Below, one piece after another: positions 26,284 to 35,314 of a DNA stretch of 64,000 bases. How positions within the stretch are numbered: position 1 is the first letter of the stretch; every line of letters begins with the position of its first letter. The stretch covers positions 2,588,036-2,652,035 of the forward strand of contig NZ_LT984895.1 in the NCBI RefSeq assembly GCF_900258505.1, read 5' to 3'. A program made the position numbers and the translations under genes. The notes under the pieces were generated by a model. It was not told the origin of the DNA and searched no databases. It saw nothing but the letters and a program-made list of their open reading frames with translations. This stretch comes from Brachybacterium timonense. Lineage in GTDB: Bacteria; Actinomycetota; Actinomycetes; Actinomycetales; Dermabacteraceae.

Positions 26284-27672
26284 ATGAGCACCGAGCACAG
26301 CCTCGCCCCTGGCGGCGACGTCACCCGACAGGGCAGCGTGGAGCGCCACAGAAGCATCAGCACCGAGGATCTCTCCTCACGATCCTGGCTGCGTCCGGCG
26401 CCCTATGACGCTTCCGCCGCCTCCCTCGCCGAGCATGTGCACGCGATCACGCAGGTGATGGGCGGTCAGGGCCGTCTCTGGCTGGGCCCGTTCGACCCTC
26501 CGCCGCAGGTGCCCGCCGCTGCTCGCGAGACGGCGCTGGTGGTGCCGACGTCGGGTTCCACCGGTCAGGCGAAGGCTGTGGCGCAGACCCGTCGGGCGCT
26601 GATCGCCTCCCACGATGCGACCGCCGCGCTGTTCGCTGCCGACGGCACGGCCGCGGAGACGGCAGGGCATGGCTTCTGGCTGCCGCTGCTACCGCCCACC
26701 CACATCGCCGGTATCCAGGTGATCGCCCGCGCCTGCCGCACCGCCCAGGTGCTCGGTCTGCGGGCCCCGGCGCTCCCGGATCCGCTGCCGGATCTGCGTA
26801 GACACTTTGACGCCGACGCCTTCGCTGATGTCGCCGAGCCTGCTCTCGCCCAGGCAGAAGCGGCGGGTCTACCAGCCTTCACTTCGCTTGTGCCGACGCA
26901 GCTCGCCCGGATCATCACGGGGACGAGCGGCGCCGATGCCCGGGCCCGCGGACTGCTGCGCCACTTCGCCGCTGTGCTCGTGGGTGGTGCAGCGATCGCG
27001 CCCGACGTGCTCGCGCGCGCTCGCGGTGCACGCATCGCCGTGCGCACCACCTATGGCTCCTCCGAGACCGCCGGCGGCTGCGTGTATGACCGCAGACCGC
27101 TGGACGGGGTGCGTCTGCGGATCGAGGATCCCGATGAGGAGGGGGCTGGCCGTCTGCTGATCTCCTCCCCCACCCTGGCGCTCGGTTATCTCACCGCTGA
27201 CGGCGAACTGCTGGCAGCGGGCACGACGCACGAAGGCGCGCCGTGGCTGCGCACCTCCGATCTCGCGCGGCTCGAGAACGATCTGCTGACGGTGATCGGT
27301 CGCGCCGATGATGTGATCATCACCGGTGGCCGCAAAGTGCTGCCCCAGGACGTCGAGCGCGCGATCGACCGATCCCTCATGCTGCGCGACATCGTCACCG
27401 ACGCCGTCGTCGTCGGTGTGCCGGATTCAGAATGGGGTGAGCGGATCGAAGCGCTCGTGGTCCTGTCACAGCTGGTCGAGCCGACGGAAGCGACCGCCCT
27501 GGTGCACTCCGCGCTGCGCACCAGCGAGGTACCCGGGTGGATGATCCCCAAACGGGTGCATGCGGTCAGCGAGCTGCCGCTGCTGGGGATCGGTAAGATC
27601 GATCGGTCCGCCGCACAGGCACTAGCTCAGGCGCGCGGCGCCCGGGACGGAACTGGCCCGGGCATGGTCTAA
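26284..27672 (+). CDS. menE: o-Succinylbenzoate-CoA ligase
   Basis: A 462-residue adenylate-forming enzyme of the ANL family that activates o-succinylbenzoate with ATP and CoA. The P-loop is VVPTSGSTGQAKAV, the aromatic/Gly motif is TTYGSSETAGG, the hinge aspartate region is LRTSDLARLENDLLTVIGRADD, and GIGKIDR supplies the C-terminal catalytic lysine. It starts 2 bp after menB and is followed by menA after 20 bp, so menB-menE-menA form one operon. The first 45 residues are poorly conserved. Confidence 0.92.
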   Translation: MSTEHSLAPGGDVTRQGSVERHRSISTEDLSSRSWLRPAPYDASAASLAEHVHAITQVMGGQGRLWLGPFDPPPQVPAAARETALVVPTSGSTGQAKAVAQTRRALIASHDATAALFAADGTAAETAGHGFWLPLLPPTHIAGIQVIARACRTAQVLGLRAPALPDPLPDLRRHFDADAFADVAEPALAQAEAAGLPAFTSLVPTQLARIITGTSGADARARGLLRHFAAVLVGGAAIAPDVLARARGARIAVRTTYGSSETAGGCVYDRRPLDGVRLRIEDPDEEGAGRLLISSPTLALGYLTADGELLAAGTTHEGAPWLRTSDLARLENDLLTVIGRADDVIITGGRKVLPQDVERAIDRSLMLRDIVTDAVVVGVPDSEWGERIEALVVLSQLVEPTEATALVHSALRTSEVPGWMIPKRVHAVSELPLLGIGKIDRSAAQALAQARGARDGTGPGMV

Positions 27673-27692
27673 CCCATCCCTGAAGGAGTTCC

Positions 27693-28589
27693 GTGGCCAC
27701 CGTTGCGCAGTGGATCGAAGGGGCGCGGCCCCGTACCTGGCCGGCCGCTGTTGCTCCCGTCGCTGCCGGTACGGGCGCCGCAGTGCTCGATCTGCGGCTC
27801 ACGCAGACGGGGATCGACGTGGGTCAGCTGCTGCTGCGCTCCGTGCTCGCATTGTTGGTCGCGCTCAGCCTGCAGATCGGCGTGAACTACGCCAACGACT
27901 ATTCCGACGGGGTGCGCGGCACCGACGATGACCGGGTCGGCCCGTTCCGCCTGACCGGCTCCGGCGCCGCGAAGCCCGCAACAGTGAAGGCAGCGGCCTT
28001 CGCTGCGCTCGGCGCGGGTGGTGTGTTCGGTCTCGTGCTGATCGCCCTCGCGGGGATCTGGTGGACGCTCGCAGTGGGTGCCGCCGCCATTGCGGCAGCC
28101 TGGTTCTACACCGGCGGGAAGAAGCCGTACGGGTATCTGGGGCTTGGTGAGCTGTTCGTCTTCGTGTTCTTCGGGCTCGTGGCCGTCAACGGCACCGCGT
28201 ATGCGATCACCGACCGCTTCACCTGGCCCGCCCTGCTGCTCTCGATCGCGATCGGCCTGCTGGCCTGCGCGATCATGCTGACCAACAACCTGCGGGACAT
28301 CCCCACCGACGCCGCCAGCGGCAAGCACACCCTCGCGGTGCGGCTCGGGGACCGACGCACCCGCCGGCTGTTCACCGCGATGACGCTGCTGCCCTTCGCG
28401 CTGCTGGTGCCCATCGCGATCGTGCACTGGCCGGTGCTGCTGGGGTTCGGAGCGCTGCCGCTCGCGATCGGGCCGGTGCGCCGGGTGCTCTCCGGTGCGA
28501 CAGGCCACGATCTGATCCCGGTGCTGGGGTCGACGGGGCGGCTCGAGCTGGTCTACGCGCTCCTGCTGACGGTGGGCCTCATCCTCTGA
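27693..28589 (+). CDS. menA: 1,4-Dihydroxy-2-naphthoate polyprenyltransferase
   Basis: A 298-residue UbiA-superfamily membrane prenyltransferase that attaches the isoprenoid chain to DHNA. It has eight to nine hydrophobic helices. The first aspartate-rich motif is NYANDYSDGVRGTDDDR and the second is NNLRDIPTDAASGKHTLAVR. WIEGARPRTWPAA at the N-terminus is typical of MenA. The GTG start has AAGGAG 5-6 nt upstream. No menG methyltransferase follows, so the final step must be encoded elsewhere. Confidence 0.94.
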   Translation: MATVAQWIEGARPRTWPAAVAPVAAGTGAAVLDLRLTQTGIDVGQLLLRSVLALLVALSLQIGVNYANDYSDGVRGTDDDRVGPFRLTGSGAAKPATVKAAAFAALGAGGVFGLVLIALAGIWWTLAVGAAAIAAAWFYTGGKKPYGYLGLGELFVFVFFGLVAVNGTAYAITDRFTWPALLLSIAIGLLACAIMLTNNLRDIPTDAASGKHTLAVRLGDRRTRRLFTAMTLLPFALLVPIAIVHWPVLLGFGALPLAIGPVRRVLSGATGHDLIPVLGSTGRLELVYALLLTVGLIL

Positions 28590-28684
28590 GCACCCCGGAC
28601 TGCGCTCGCCGGGCTCTTTAGGTGTGCCTGATCCACTCAACGCCGGGCAGGGCTCACCGGGCTCGTCGAGCGTCTCTGTCCCGC

Positions 28685-29056
28685 TCAGCGCCGCACCGTG
28701 TGCTCGCCGGACTCGTCGTCTTTCGTTCTGGAGGTCAACGCACCGGAATCAGCCGGGGCGGAGTCAGTGTCCCCGGCAGCAGCGTCGTCGGAATCAGCGT
28801 CGACCAGGGCGTCCTCGTCGTCGGCGTCGGTGTCGCGCGCCGGCCCGCGACGCGCACGTCGGCGCTCATCGGCGGCACGCCAGCGTTGAGCGGCGGCGTC
28901 TCGCTGCCGATCCAGCAGCAGGATCGACACCAGCATCGCCAGGAACGCCGCGAGCACACCCGCCAGCAGCAGGCCCACCCCGGCGAGCGTGAGCAGCCAC
29001 CAGATCACAACCCACAGAGCGAGCCTCATCAGGGCATACACGGCGAACTCACGCAT
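28685..29056 (-). CDS. DUF4229-type small membrane protein
   Basis: A 123-residue protein with two adjoining hydrophobic helices (about residues 5-25 and 27-48), a basic segment (RWRAADERRRARRGP) and a long acidic Asp/Ala/Ser-rich tail. It matches the actinobacterial DUF4229 family, which is often next to menA, as here. Function unknown. The ATG at 29056 has TACCCT 7 nt upstream and no ribosome site. The gene converges with menA. Confidence 0.72.
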   Translation of the reverse strand: MREFAVYALMRLALWVVIWWLLTLAGVGLLLAGVLAAFLAMLVSILLLDRQRDAAAQRWRAADERRRARRGPARDTDADDEDALVDADSDDAAAGDTDSAPADSGALTSRTKDDESGEHTVRR

Positions 29057-29063
29057 GTGCACC

Positions 29064-29069
29064 AGGGTA
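29064..29069 (-). promoter_or_regulatory. Leaderless -10 element of the DUF4229 gene (TACCCT)
   Basis: TACCCT on the minus strand ends 7 nt before the ATG at 29056. Confidence 0.5.
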
Positions 29070-29141
29070 GCCGCGTCGCCGTCGGCACCGTGACACCGCG
29101 GCTCCCAGGTGGGCAAGACCGCCAGTGGGACCATAGAGGGC

Positions 29142-29837
29142 ATGACCGACGTCCCTGATCCGGCGCAGGCGCTGATGCACGCTGCCGATGCCGCCCGTGT
29201 CACGTCCTCGATCAGTGATGCCGCGCAGGCGGTGCGCTCCTTCATCGCGGAATACGAGTACGGGCTGCAAGAGGTCTCCACGAAGGTGGAGATCCTCCAG
29301 GACCAGTTCCTGCTGCGCGGTGGCCACAATCCGATCGAGCACGTGAAGACGCGCGTGAAGTCACCCGAATCCATCGTCGACAAGGCGCGGCGCCGCGGTG
29401 TGCGCCTTGAGCTGTCCGCGATCCGACAAGAGATCCGTGACATCGCTGGTATGCGGATCACCTGCCCCTATGTGAGTGACGCCTATCTGGTGGCCGATGC
29501 GCTACGACGCCAGCAGGACCTCGTCACGCTCCTGGTGAAGGACTACATCGCCCACCCGAAGCCGAACGGGTACCGCTCACTGCATCTGCACGTCTCGGTG
29601 CCGGTGTTCTTGCCGGACCAAACCATCCACGTGCCCGTGGAGGTGCAGATCCGCACCATCGCCATGGACTTCTGGGCCTCCACCGAGCACGAGCTGCGCT
29701 ACAAGTTCGCCGGGGATATCCCGCCGGAGGTCTCGCGCACCCTGTCGGAGGTTGCCGCCACGGCCACAGCGCTCGATGCGCAGATGGCGCAGCTGCGGGA
29801 CCTGGCCTTCGGCAGCGAGCAGAGTCCAGCCCCGTAG
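29142..29837 (+). CDS. Small alarmone synthetase (RelA/SpoT synthetase domain only)
   Basis: A 231-residue protein with a single RelA/SpoT nucleotidyltransferase domain and no HD hydrolase, TGS or ACT domain, like the YjbM/RelQ class that makes (p)ppGpp from GTP or GDP and ATP. Landmarks are VKTRVKSPESIVDKARRRG, IRDIAGMRITCPYVSDAY, HPKPNGYRSLHLHV and VEVQIRTIAMDFWASTEHEL. The ATG at 29142 is chosen by family length; the upstream sequence has no strong ribosome site. It is divergent from DUF4229 and followed by a small membrane protein after 9 bp. Confidence 0.85.
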   Translation: MTDVPDPAQALMHAADAARVTSSISDAAQAVRSFIAEYEYGLQEVSTKVEILQDQFLLRGGHNPIEHVKTRVKSPESIVDKARRRGVRLELSAIRQEIRDIAGMRITCPYVSDAYLVADALRRQQDLVTLLVKDYIAHPKPNGYRSLHLHVSVPVFLPDQTIHVPVEVQIRTIAMDFWASTEHELRYKFAGDIPPEVSRTLSEVAATATALDAQMAQLRDLAFGSEQSPAP

Positions 29838-29840
29838 ACT
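29835..29840 (+). promoter_or_regulatory. Leaderless -10 element (TAGACT)
   Basis: TAGACT ends 6 nt before the ATG at 29847 and overlaps the stop codon of the preceding gene. Confidence 0.5.
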
Positions 29841-29846
29841 TCCCCC

Positions 29847-30236
29847 ATGGCCCGCGTCGTTCCCGTCGTCCTGTCTATCGCCCTGACGGTATTCGCGCTC
29901 GCCGACTGCATCCAGACTGAGGATTCTCGCGTGCGCGGCATCCCGAAATGGGCGTGGATCATTCTTATCGTCCTGGTCCCCTGGGTGGGGCCGATCACGT
30001 GGCTGCTCGTCGGCAAGGAGCGGGGACGCGGCGGTTTCGGTGCTCCCCGCCCGCGTCCGGTACGGCGCGATGGCCCGCTGGCACCCGACGATGATCCTGA
30101 GTTCCTACGCCGGCTCGACGAAGACATCCAGCGTGAACGCCGCGAGCGCCAGCGTCAGCAGCGCCAGCGTGACCAGGAGCGCAATGATCGTGGGGACGGG
30201 GACCCGGGCGATGACGGTCGCACCCCGAACCCGTAA
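29847..30236 (+). CDS. PLD nuclease N-terminal (PLDc_N) membrane protein
   Basis: A 129-residue protein with two transmembrane helices (about 5-20 and 32-56) arranged as in the PLDc_N family: VFALADCIQTEDSRVRGIPK followed by WAWIILIVLVPWVGPITWLL. The rest is a basic then strongly charged cytoplasmic tail with Arg/Gln/Asp repeats (RRERQRQQRQRDQ) predicted as a coiled coil. Function unknown. TAGACT lies 6 nt before the ATG, so the start is probably leaderless even though the preceding gene ends only 9 bp away. Confidence 0.75.
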   Translation: MARVVPVVLSIALTVFALADCIQTEDSRVRGIPKWAWIILIVLVPWVGPITWLLVGKERGRGGFGAPRPRPVRRDGPLAPDDDPEFLRRLDEDIQRERRERQRQQRQRDQERNDRGDGDPGDDGRTPNP

Positions 30237-30327
30237 GACGCAGCCCGAATGCGGGCCCTGGACGGCCGACGGGCTCTGCAGAACTGTCACGGGTGAGACG
30301 GGGAACCCGGCGCCTGCAGGGAATGGC

Positions 30328-31443
30328 TCACAGACCGCTATAGGAGTGGAAGCCGTTGATCACGGTGTTGACCACCGTGTAGTTGAAGATCACGGCGACG
30401 AAGCCGATCAGCGCGATCCACGCGGCGCGGCTGCCGCGGAAGAACGCCGTGTTGCGGGCATGCAGGTAGGCGGCGTAGACGATCCAGATGACGAATGTCC
30501 ACACTTCCTTCGCGTCCCAGCCCCAGAATCGGCCCCAGGCCTCTCGCGCCCAGATCGCACCGAAGATCAGCGTGAACGTCCAGCAGACGAAGCCGATCGC
30601 GTGGATACGGAAGCTGAGTGATTCGAGCTGACGCGAGGACGGCAGATGGTCCAGCACATGGCCGACACGGCCCCAGTGCGTCGGCGTCCCTGCCAGGAGT
30701 GCCCGCTCGTGGCGCGCCTGCACCAGCTGCAGCGACGCGATCACGGCGCCCAGGATCGACAGCGCCGTCGCTGCGACCGCCACTGAGATGTGGATGTACA
30801 GCCAATGGGAGTTGCGCAGGCTCGGCGTGAGCGCCGCCGCCGGCACGATCCACAGGGTCTGCGCGAGCAGCATCACCAGCAGCATCGGCGCCACCACGAA
30901 CAAGCCCAGGCTGCGGGCGTCACGTCGACGAGCAGCGAACAGCAAGAACACGAGCATCACACCAGCCGCGCTGGTCATCGCGAACTCGTACATATTGGCC
31001 CACGGGGCGCGCTGCGTGGCCACACCGCGCATCACCACGCCGCTCGTGTGCAAAACACAAGCCACCACTGCCATCGTGAAGGCGAAGCGGCGCGGCGTCA
31101 TACCCTGCCGCTCATCATTCACGCCGCCATCGACCTGATCGCGCCCGGGTGCTGCCGTGGTGGAGCGACCTGCCGGAGCATTGTCAGCCACCGGATCTGT
31201 CGGCAGGCTCGCGCTGTCCGTGGTGCCCGCGGAGGCAGTCGCGGGGGCTTCCGCAGCGGCGGAAACGCCGGCGCCTACCAGCTCACGGTCATGCTCACGC
31301 TCACGGGCCTCGAGGCGAGCATCGCCGCGGCGCTGCGAGATAAGAGTGATGTCCGCGCCGAAGCCGAACAGCGCGAGCACATACAGGGTGATCGCAAGCA
31401 CGATCGTGAGGTTGGACACCTCGGCCAGCTGCTGGTTGATCAC
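30328..31443 (-). CDS. ccsB: Cytochrome c synthetase subunit CcsB/ResC (CcsA-type, heme handling)
   Basis: A 371-residue membrane protein with about eight helices that, with ResB, exports heme and attaches it to apocytochromes c (system II). The heme-handling WWD motif is seen as WGRFWGWDAKEVWTFVIW, with conserved external histidines such as HIHAIGF-like (here RIHAIGFVCW) and YLHARN. A soluble region between helix 1 and helix 2 (about residues 30-120) is Ala/Thr rich. The GTG start has GGAGGAG upstream and overlaps the resB stop. It is the last gene of the operon. Confidence 0.9.
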   Translation of the reverse strand: MINQQLAEVSNLTIVLAITLYVLALFGFGADITLISQRRGDARLEAREREHDRELVGAGVSAAAEAPATASAGTTDSASLPTDPVADNAPAGRSTTAAPGRDQVDGGVNDERQGMTPRRFAFTMAVVACVLHTSGVVMRGVATQRAPWANMYEFAMTSAAGVMLVFLLFAARRRDARSLGLFVVAPMLLVMLLAQTLWIVPAAALTPSLRNSHWLYIHISVAVAATALSILGAVIASLQLVQARHERALLAGTPTHWGRVGHVLDHLPSSRQLESLSFRIHAIGFVCWTFTLIFGAIWAREAWGRFWGWDAKEVWTFVIWIVYAAYLHARNTAFFRGSRAAWIALIGFVAVIFNYTVVNTVINGFHSYSGL

Positions 31444-33095
31444 GAAAGATCTCCTCCAGGAGTCTCGGGGCGGCGGGGTGGGCCGCTCTGGTGGGAATCC
31501 GCGTCGGGGCGCGGCTGCACAGAGGCGTCGGCGTCGACCGGGTCCGTTCGCGGCACCAGGCGCTCGGCGAGGGCGTGCACGTCATCCTCGAGGGACGCGT
31601 CCTCACTGCGTGCCAATCCTGCCACCTCAAGCCGAGCACCGTCAGCGGTGGGGTGCACGCGCACCCACACGCGGCGCCGCGGCACGAACAGCGACAGGAT
31701 CAGCCCGCCTGTGGCCACGAGGGCAGAGACCAGGATCCAGCGCTCGAAGGGGTTGTGTGCGACGTCGAATGCCGCGTAACGACGCACACCGTCGACGGCG
31801 ATGGTCGTGCCGTCGGGCAGGGTGGTCTCCTGCCCGGGCCGCAGGTTGATCAGCGCCGGGGAACCGCTGTCGTCGGTGACGGGGCTGAGGGCTGTGATGT
31901 CGATTTCGTAGGCGTTCTGCGGGATACCGGAGTCCAGGCCCAGATCGCCGGTGTACACGGTGGCGGCGAGCTGCGGATCCAGCAGGTCCGGGAAGATCGA
32001 GTGAGGCCCCTTCTCGTCGATCCGCCCGGTGGGCAGGAAGAAGCCGACCATGGCGAGCTGCTCGGGCTGTGCGTCGGGGGCTTTGAGCACTGCCTGCGAG
32101 GTGTAGCCGCGGTCCCCCGTCGGCACGGTGATCAGGGGGCCTTCGGCGACGACGGCGCCGCTGGGATCCGTGATGGTGATCTCCGGGGCGTACCCGTTGC
32201 CGAGCAGGAACAGGTCCGCGCCCGGCACGCTCAGGGGTTTGTTCACCTGGACTGTCTGGGAGTACGGCGCGCGGTCAGGGGTCGTGATCTCGACGTCGGC
32301 CTCGAAGCTGCGCGGCTCACCAATGGTGTGGGATCCGGGCGTGGCGTCGTACTCGGCACGGAAGTCCGTGAGGGTGAGGTGGAAGTCCGGCAGGTCCGCC
32401 TGATCGAACCAGGGGCCGGGCCGGAAGGAATCGTAGCGGGCCAGCGAATTGGAGAATCCTTCGCCCTCCACCACGGTGATCTGGCCGCGGTACTGGGTCA
32501 GGTGCCCTCCGGCGAGGCAGATGAGCACGGCCACCAGTCCGATGTGGAACAGCAGGTTGCCGGTCTCTCGCAGATGGCCGCGCTCGGCGCTGACCGATCG
32601 CGAGCGGGGTTCATCCCGGATCACAGTGCGGTAGCGGGTACGGCGCAGTTGCGTGCGCGCAACCTCCACCAGCGCATCCGGGTCAGCGCCTGGAATGTCG
32701 ATCTCGCGGTGGCCCACAAAGCGCGTCAGGCGCGACGGCGTGCGCGGCGGTTCGGAGCGCAGCTGCTTCACGTGCGTGCCGATACGCGGCACGATGCAGC
32801 CGATCAGGGAGATGAACAGCAGCAAATAGATCGCGGAGAACCACGGCGAGGTGAACACCTCGAAGAAGCCCAGCGCATCGAGGATCTCTCCCCAGCGACC
32901 GTTTTCTGCCAGGAACTGTTCGGTCAGGGCGGGGTTCACGCCGCGCTGGGGGTACAGCGATCCGGGAATCGCGGCGACGGCCAGCAGCATCAGCAGGATG
33001 AGGGCGGTCTGCATGCTGGTCAGCTGCCGCCACAGGTACAGGGCGAGGCCGCGCGGGCCGAGCGCGGGAGCCTGGGTTCGGCCAGTGCGCGCCAT
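31440..33095 (-). CDS. resB: Cytochrome c biogenesis protein ResB
   Basis: A 551-residue membrane protein, partner of CcsB in system II cytochrome c maturation. Three N-terminal helices (LYLWRQLTSMQTALILLMLL, FSAIYLLLFISLIGCIVPR and LLFHIGLVAVLICLAGGHLT) precede a large extracytoplasmic domain of about 330 residues and a last helix (WILVSALVATGGLILSLFVP) followed by a charged tail. The ATG at 33095 is 3 nt after the ccdA stop; a GTG at 33101 overlapping that stop is an alternative. Confidence 0.88.
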   Translation of the reverse strand: MARTGRTQAPALGPRGLALYLWRQLTSMQTALILLMLLAVAAIPGSLYPQRGVNPALTEQFLAENGRWGEILDALGFFEVFTSPWFSAIYLLLFISLIGCIVPRIGTHVKQLRSEPPRTPSRLTRFVGHREIDIPGADPDALVEVARTQLRRTRYRTVIRDEPRSRSVSAERGHLRETGNLLFHIGLVAVLICLAGGHLTQYRGQITVVEGEGFSNSLARYDSFRPGPWFDQADLPDFHLTLTDFRAEYDATPGSHTIGEPRSFEADVEITTPDRAPYSQTVQVNKPLSVPGADLFLLGNGYAPEITITDPSGAVVAEGPLITVPTGDRGYTSQAVLKAPDAQPEQLAMVGFFLPTGRIDEKGPHSIFPDLLDPQLAATVYTGDLGLDSGIPQNAYEIDITALSPVTDDSGSPALINLRPGQETTLPDGTTIAVDGVRRYAAFDVAHNPFERWILVSALVATGGLILSLFVPRRRVWVRVHPTADGARLEVAGLARSEDASLEDDVHALAERLVPRTDPVDADASVQPRPDADSHQSGPPRRPETPGGDLS

Positions 33096-33097
33096 GG

Positions 33098-33952
33098 TCA
33101 CACCACCGGTTCGAATCCGGAGATCATCACGCTCAGGCGACCCATCCAGTCGGACCATAGCCCGGTGATCAGCAGCACGCCGATGCCGATCAGGAGCGCG
33201 CCGGAGAGGATGCCGATGGTGCGGCGGTGCTCGGCGAGCAGGCGGCTGAGCCGCAGGGCTCGCTCGAACAGCAGGGCGAACAGCACGAACGGCAGCCCCA
33301 GCCCCAGTGAATAGGCAAGAGAGAGGATGGCGCCGCGCAGGGCCGCGCCACCGTCGGCGCCGGCGTCGAGGCTGAGCGCGAGGATCGCGGCGTAGGTGGG
33401 GCCGATACACGGAGTCCAGCTGAGCCCGAACACCATGCCCATCAGCGGGGCACCCAGCAGTCCAGCGTCGGGCCGGCGAGATGAGCCGCGCGGCATGCTC
33501 AGTGCAGGCACGAGCCCCAGGAACACCAGCCCCATGAGGATCACGACGGCGCCGGCGATGCGATTGACCCACACCATGTGGGTCTGCAGCAGGTATCCGA
33601 CTGTGCCGGCGAATCCGCCGAGGATCATGAACACCACGGTGAAGCCGGCGATGAACAAGGCGGCGCCCAGCACCATCCGGCCCTGTTCACTGCCGCGGGT
33701 CGCGGAGGAGACACGGGCGAATCTGCTGCCGCTGCCCCGTCGGCTGCTGCGGGCCGACGGGCCGGCCCCTGCAGCCACGACAGCACTCTGCCCGCCGAGC
33801 CCGGAGACGTACCCGAGATATCCAGGCACCACCGGCAGGACGCACGGCGAGAGAAAGGCGACCAGGCCGGCTGCGGCGGCCACCGCCATGGCCAGCAACA
33901 GCGAACCGGACAGGGCGGTGGCCTGGAAGGCCTCGGCGATGTCAGCGATCAT
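33098..33952 (-). CDS. ccdA: Cytochrome c biogenesis protein CcdA
   Basis: A 284-residue thiol transporter with six hydrophobic helices that passes reducing equivalents from cytoplasmic thioredoxin to extracytoplasmic thiol oxidoreductases such as ResA. The first redox cysteine is in LVAFLSPCVLPVVPGYLGY, the second in GLSWTPCIGPTYAAIL. A Ser/Arg-rich loop (about residues 60-90) separates helices 1 and 2 and is longer than in short CcdA proteins. The start overlaps the resA stop by 4 bp. Confidence 0.9.
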   Translation of the reverse strand: MIADIAEAFQATALSGSLLLAMAVAAAAGLVAFLSPCVLPVVPGYLGYVSGLGGQSAVVAAGAGPSARSSRRGSGSRFARVSSATRGSEQGRMVLGAALFIAGFTVVFMILGGFAGTVGYLLQTHMVWVNRIAGAVVILMGLVFLGLVPALSMPRGSSRRPDAGLLGAPLMGMVFGLSWTPCIGPTYAAILALSLDAGADGGAALRGAILSLAYSLGLGLPFVLFALLFERALRLSRLLAEHRRTIGILSGALLIGIGVLLITGLWSDWMGRLSVMISGFEPVV

Positions 33953-34578
33953 CGCTGCTCCGCCAACACGGAATCGACCATGGTGCGCAGCACGGAGGGG
34001 TCGATCGCTCCGGAGATGCGGGCGGCCACGCGTCCTTCATGGTCCAGCACGAGGGTGGAGGGCACCGCGTTGGGCGCTACCTGGCCGCGCAAGGCGTACA
34101 TGATCTGTGCGTCGGCATCGGGCAGTGAGGGATAGGTGATGCTGTAGGTCTTCTCGAAGGCCTGCGCGGGCCCGGCCGCATCACGCACGTTCACGCCGAC
34201 GAACTGCACCCCGTCGGGCTCTGTCTGCTCATGAACCGCCTGCAGATCGGGAGCCTCTTTGCGACAGGGCGGACAGGAGGCGTACCAGACGTTGATGACG
34301 AGCACGTTGCCGCGAACATCGGCGGTCGAGAACTCCTCACCGTCGAAGGTGGTGCCGGAGAACTCGATCGGCTCGCCGCGATCGGCGGGTGGGATCTCCG
34401 TCGTGACACCGTCACCGCTGACGTAGCCGGCGTCGCCCTGATACCGGTCCGAGGTATCGGAGTCGCCGCATGCGGCGAGCGCCGCGCTCGCAGGCAGGGC
34501 CAGGGTTGCACCGAGCAGGGCACGCCGACGAACCGCGCGGGGCTGGTAGCCAGATGCGGGGCTCGCGGCGGGACTCAT
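33949..34578 (-). CDS. resA: ResA/TlpA-type lipoprotein thiol-disulfide reductase
   Basis: A 209-residue extracytoplasmic thioredoxin-fold protein. The N-terminus has RRRALLG and a hydrophobic stretch ending in the lipobox LAAC (Cys37), so it is membrane-anchored. The redox motif is SCPPCRKEAP (Cys102 and Cys105) preceded by VLVINVWYA, and VPSTLVLD supplies the cis-proline. It reduces the heme-binding cysteines of apocytochrome c, taking electrons from CcdA. The ATG overlaps the stop of the histidine phosphatase gene (ATGA). Confidence 0.88.
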   Translation of the reverse strand: MSPAASPASGYQPRAVRRRALLGATLALPASAALAACGDSDTSDRYQGDAGYVSGDGVTTEIPPADRGEPIEFSGTTFDGEEFSTADVRGNVLVINVWYASCPPCRKEAPDLQAVHEQTEPDGVQFVGVNVRDAAGPAQAFEKTYSITYPSLPDADAQIMYALRGQVAPNAVPSTLVLDHEGRVAARISGAIDPSVLRTMVDSVLAEQR

Positions 34579-35222
34579 GTGAGCCTCCCGCCGGTGGCGT
34601 CGACCGTTCCGGCCAGAAGCGTAGCGGCAGGCTCGGCGTAGGGGATGCCAGCCAGGTGCGGGCCGACGAACCGCAGGCTGGTCACGGAGCACAACGAGCA
34701 CTGGCGTCGCCGAGGGTCATGCCACAGGGGACGACGTTCTGCGCTGCGGCGGGTCACCCAGATGGGCAGCTGGTGCAGTACGAGCACGGCCTCGCGCCCC
34801 TCAGCTTCTGCGCGTGCCTCGTGCACGGCGGCGGTAACGCGGCGCACCTGCTCGACGTACGGTTCACCCCAGGAGGGACGGAAGGGATTCGCGAACCAGC
34901 GCCAGTTGCGTGGATCGGTCAGACGTGCCTGGCCGTGGCCCATGCGGTGGCCTTCGAAGTGGTTGAGCGCTTCGGTCAGCCGCTGGTCGTGGCTCACGGG
35001 GAGGGTGTGCACGGCAGCGATGGGGGCAGCGGTCTGTTGGGCGCGCAGCAGCGGGGAGGAGCGCACGAGGGCGATGTCAGCCTCGGCGAGGTGATCGGCC
35101 ACCAGGCGCGCCATGGCCTGGCCGCGCTCGGTCAGGCGGTATCCGGGAAGACGGCCGTAAAGGATCTTCCCGGGGTTGTGCACCTCGCCGTGGCGCACGA
35201 GGTGAACGATGGTGGTGGTCAT
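34575..35222 (-). CDS. Histidine phosphatase family protein (phosphoglycerate-mutase-like)
   Basis: A 215-residue enzyme of the histidine phosphatase superfamily. The RHG motif VHLVRHGEVHNP lies at residues 6-17 and supplies the phosphorylated His; RSSPLLRAQQTA and VLVLHQLPIW (second catalytic His) follow. The substrate is not evident. The gene is the first of the cytochrome c maturation operon and overlaps resA by 4 bp, an arrangement I recall from other actinobacteria, but a role in cytochrome assembly is not shown. GGGAGGA lies about 11 nt before the ATG. Confidence 0.82.
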   Translation of the reverse strand: MTTTIVHLVRHGEVHNPGKILYGRLPGYRLTERGQAMARLVADHLAEADIALVRSSPLLRAQQTAAPIAAVHTLPVSHDQRLTEALNHFEGHRMGHGQARLTDPRNWRWFANPFRPSWGEPYVEQVRRVTAAVHEARAEAEGREAVLVLHQLPIWVTRRSAERRPLWHDPRRRQCSLCSVTSLRFVGPHLAGIPYAEPAATLLAGTVDATGGRLT

Positions 35223-35314
35223 GGCGTGTTGTGTCCTCCCGGGGGCTGAGCCGCCTCACGGTACCAATCGAACCTCCATGGACGCCGAGTGCACGCCGTG
35301 ATCAGCAGCAGATG

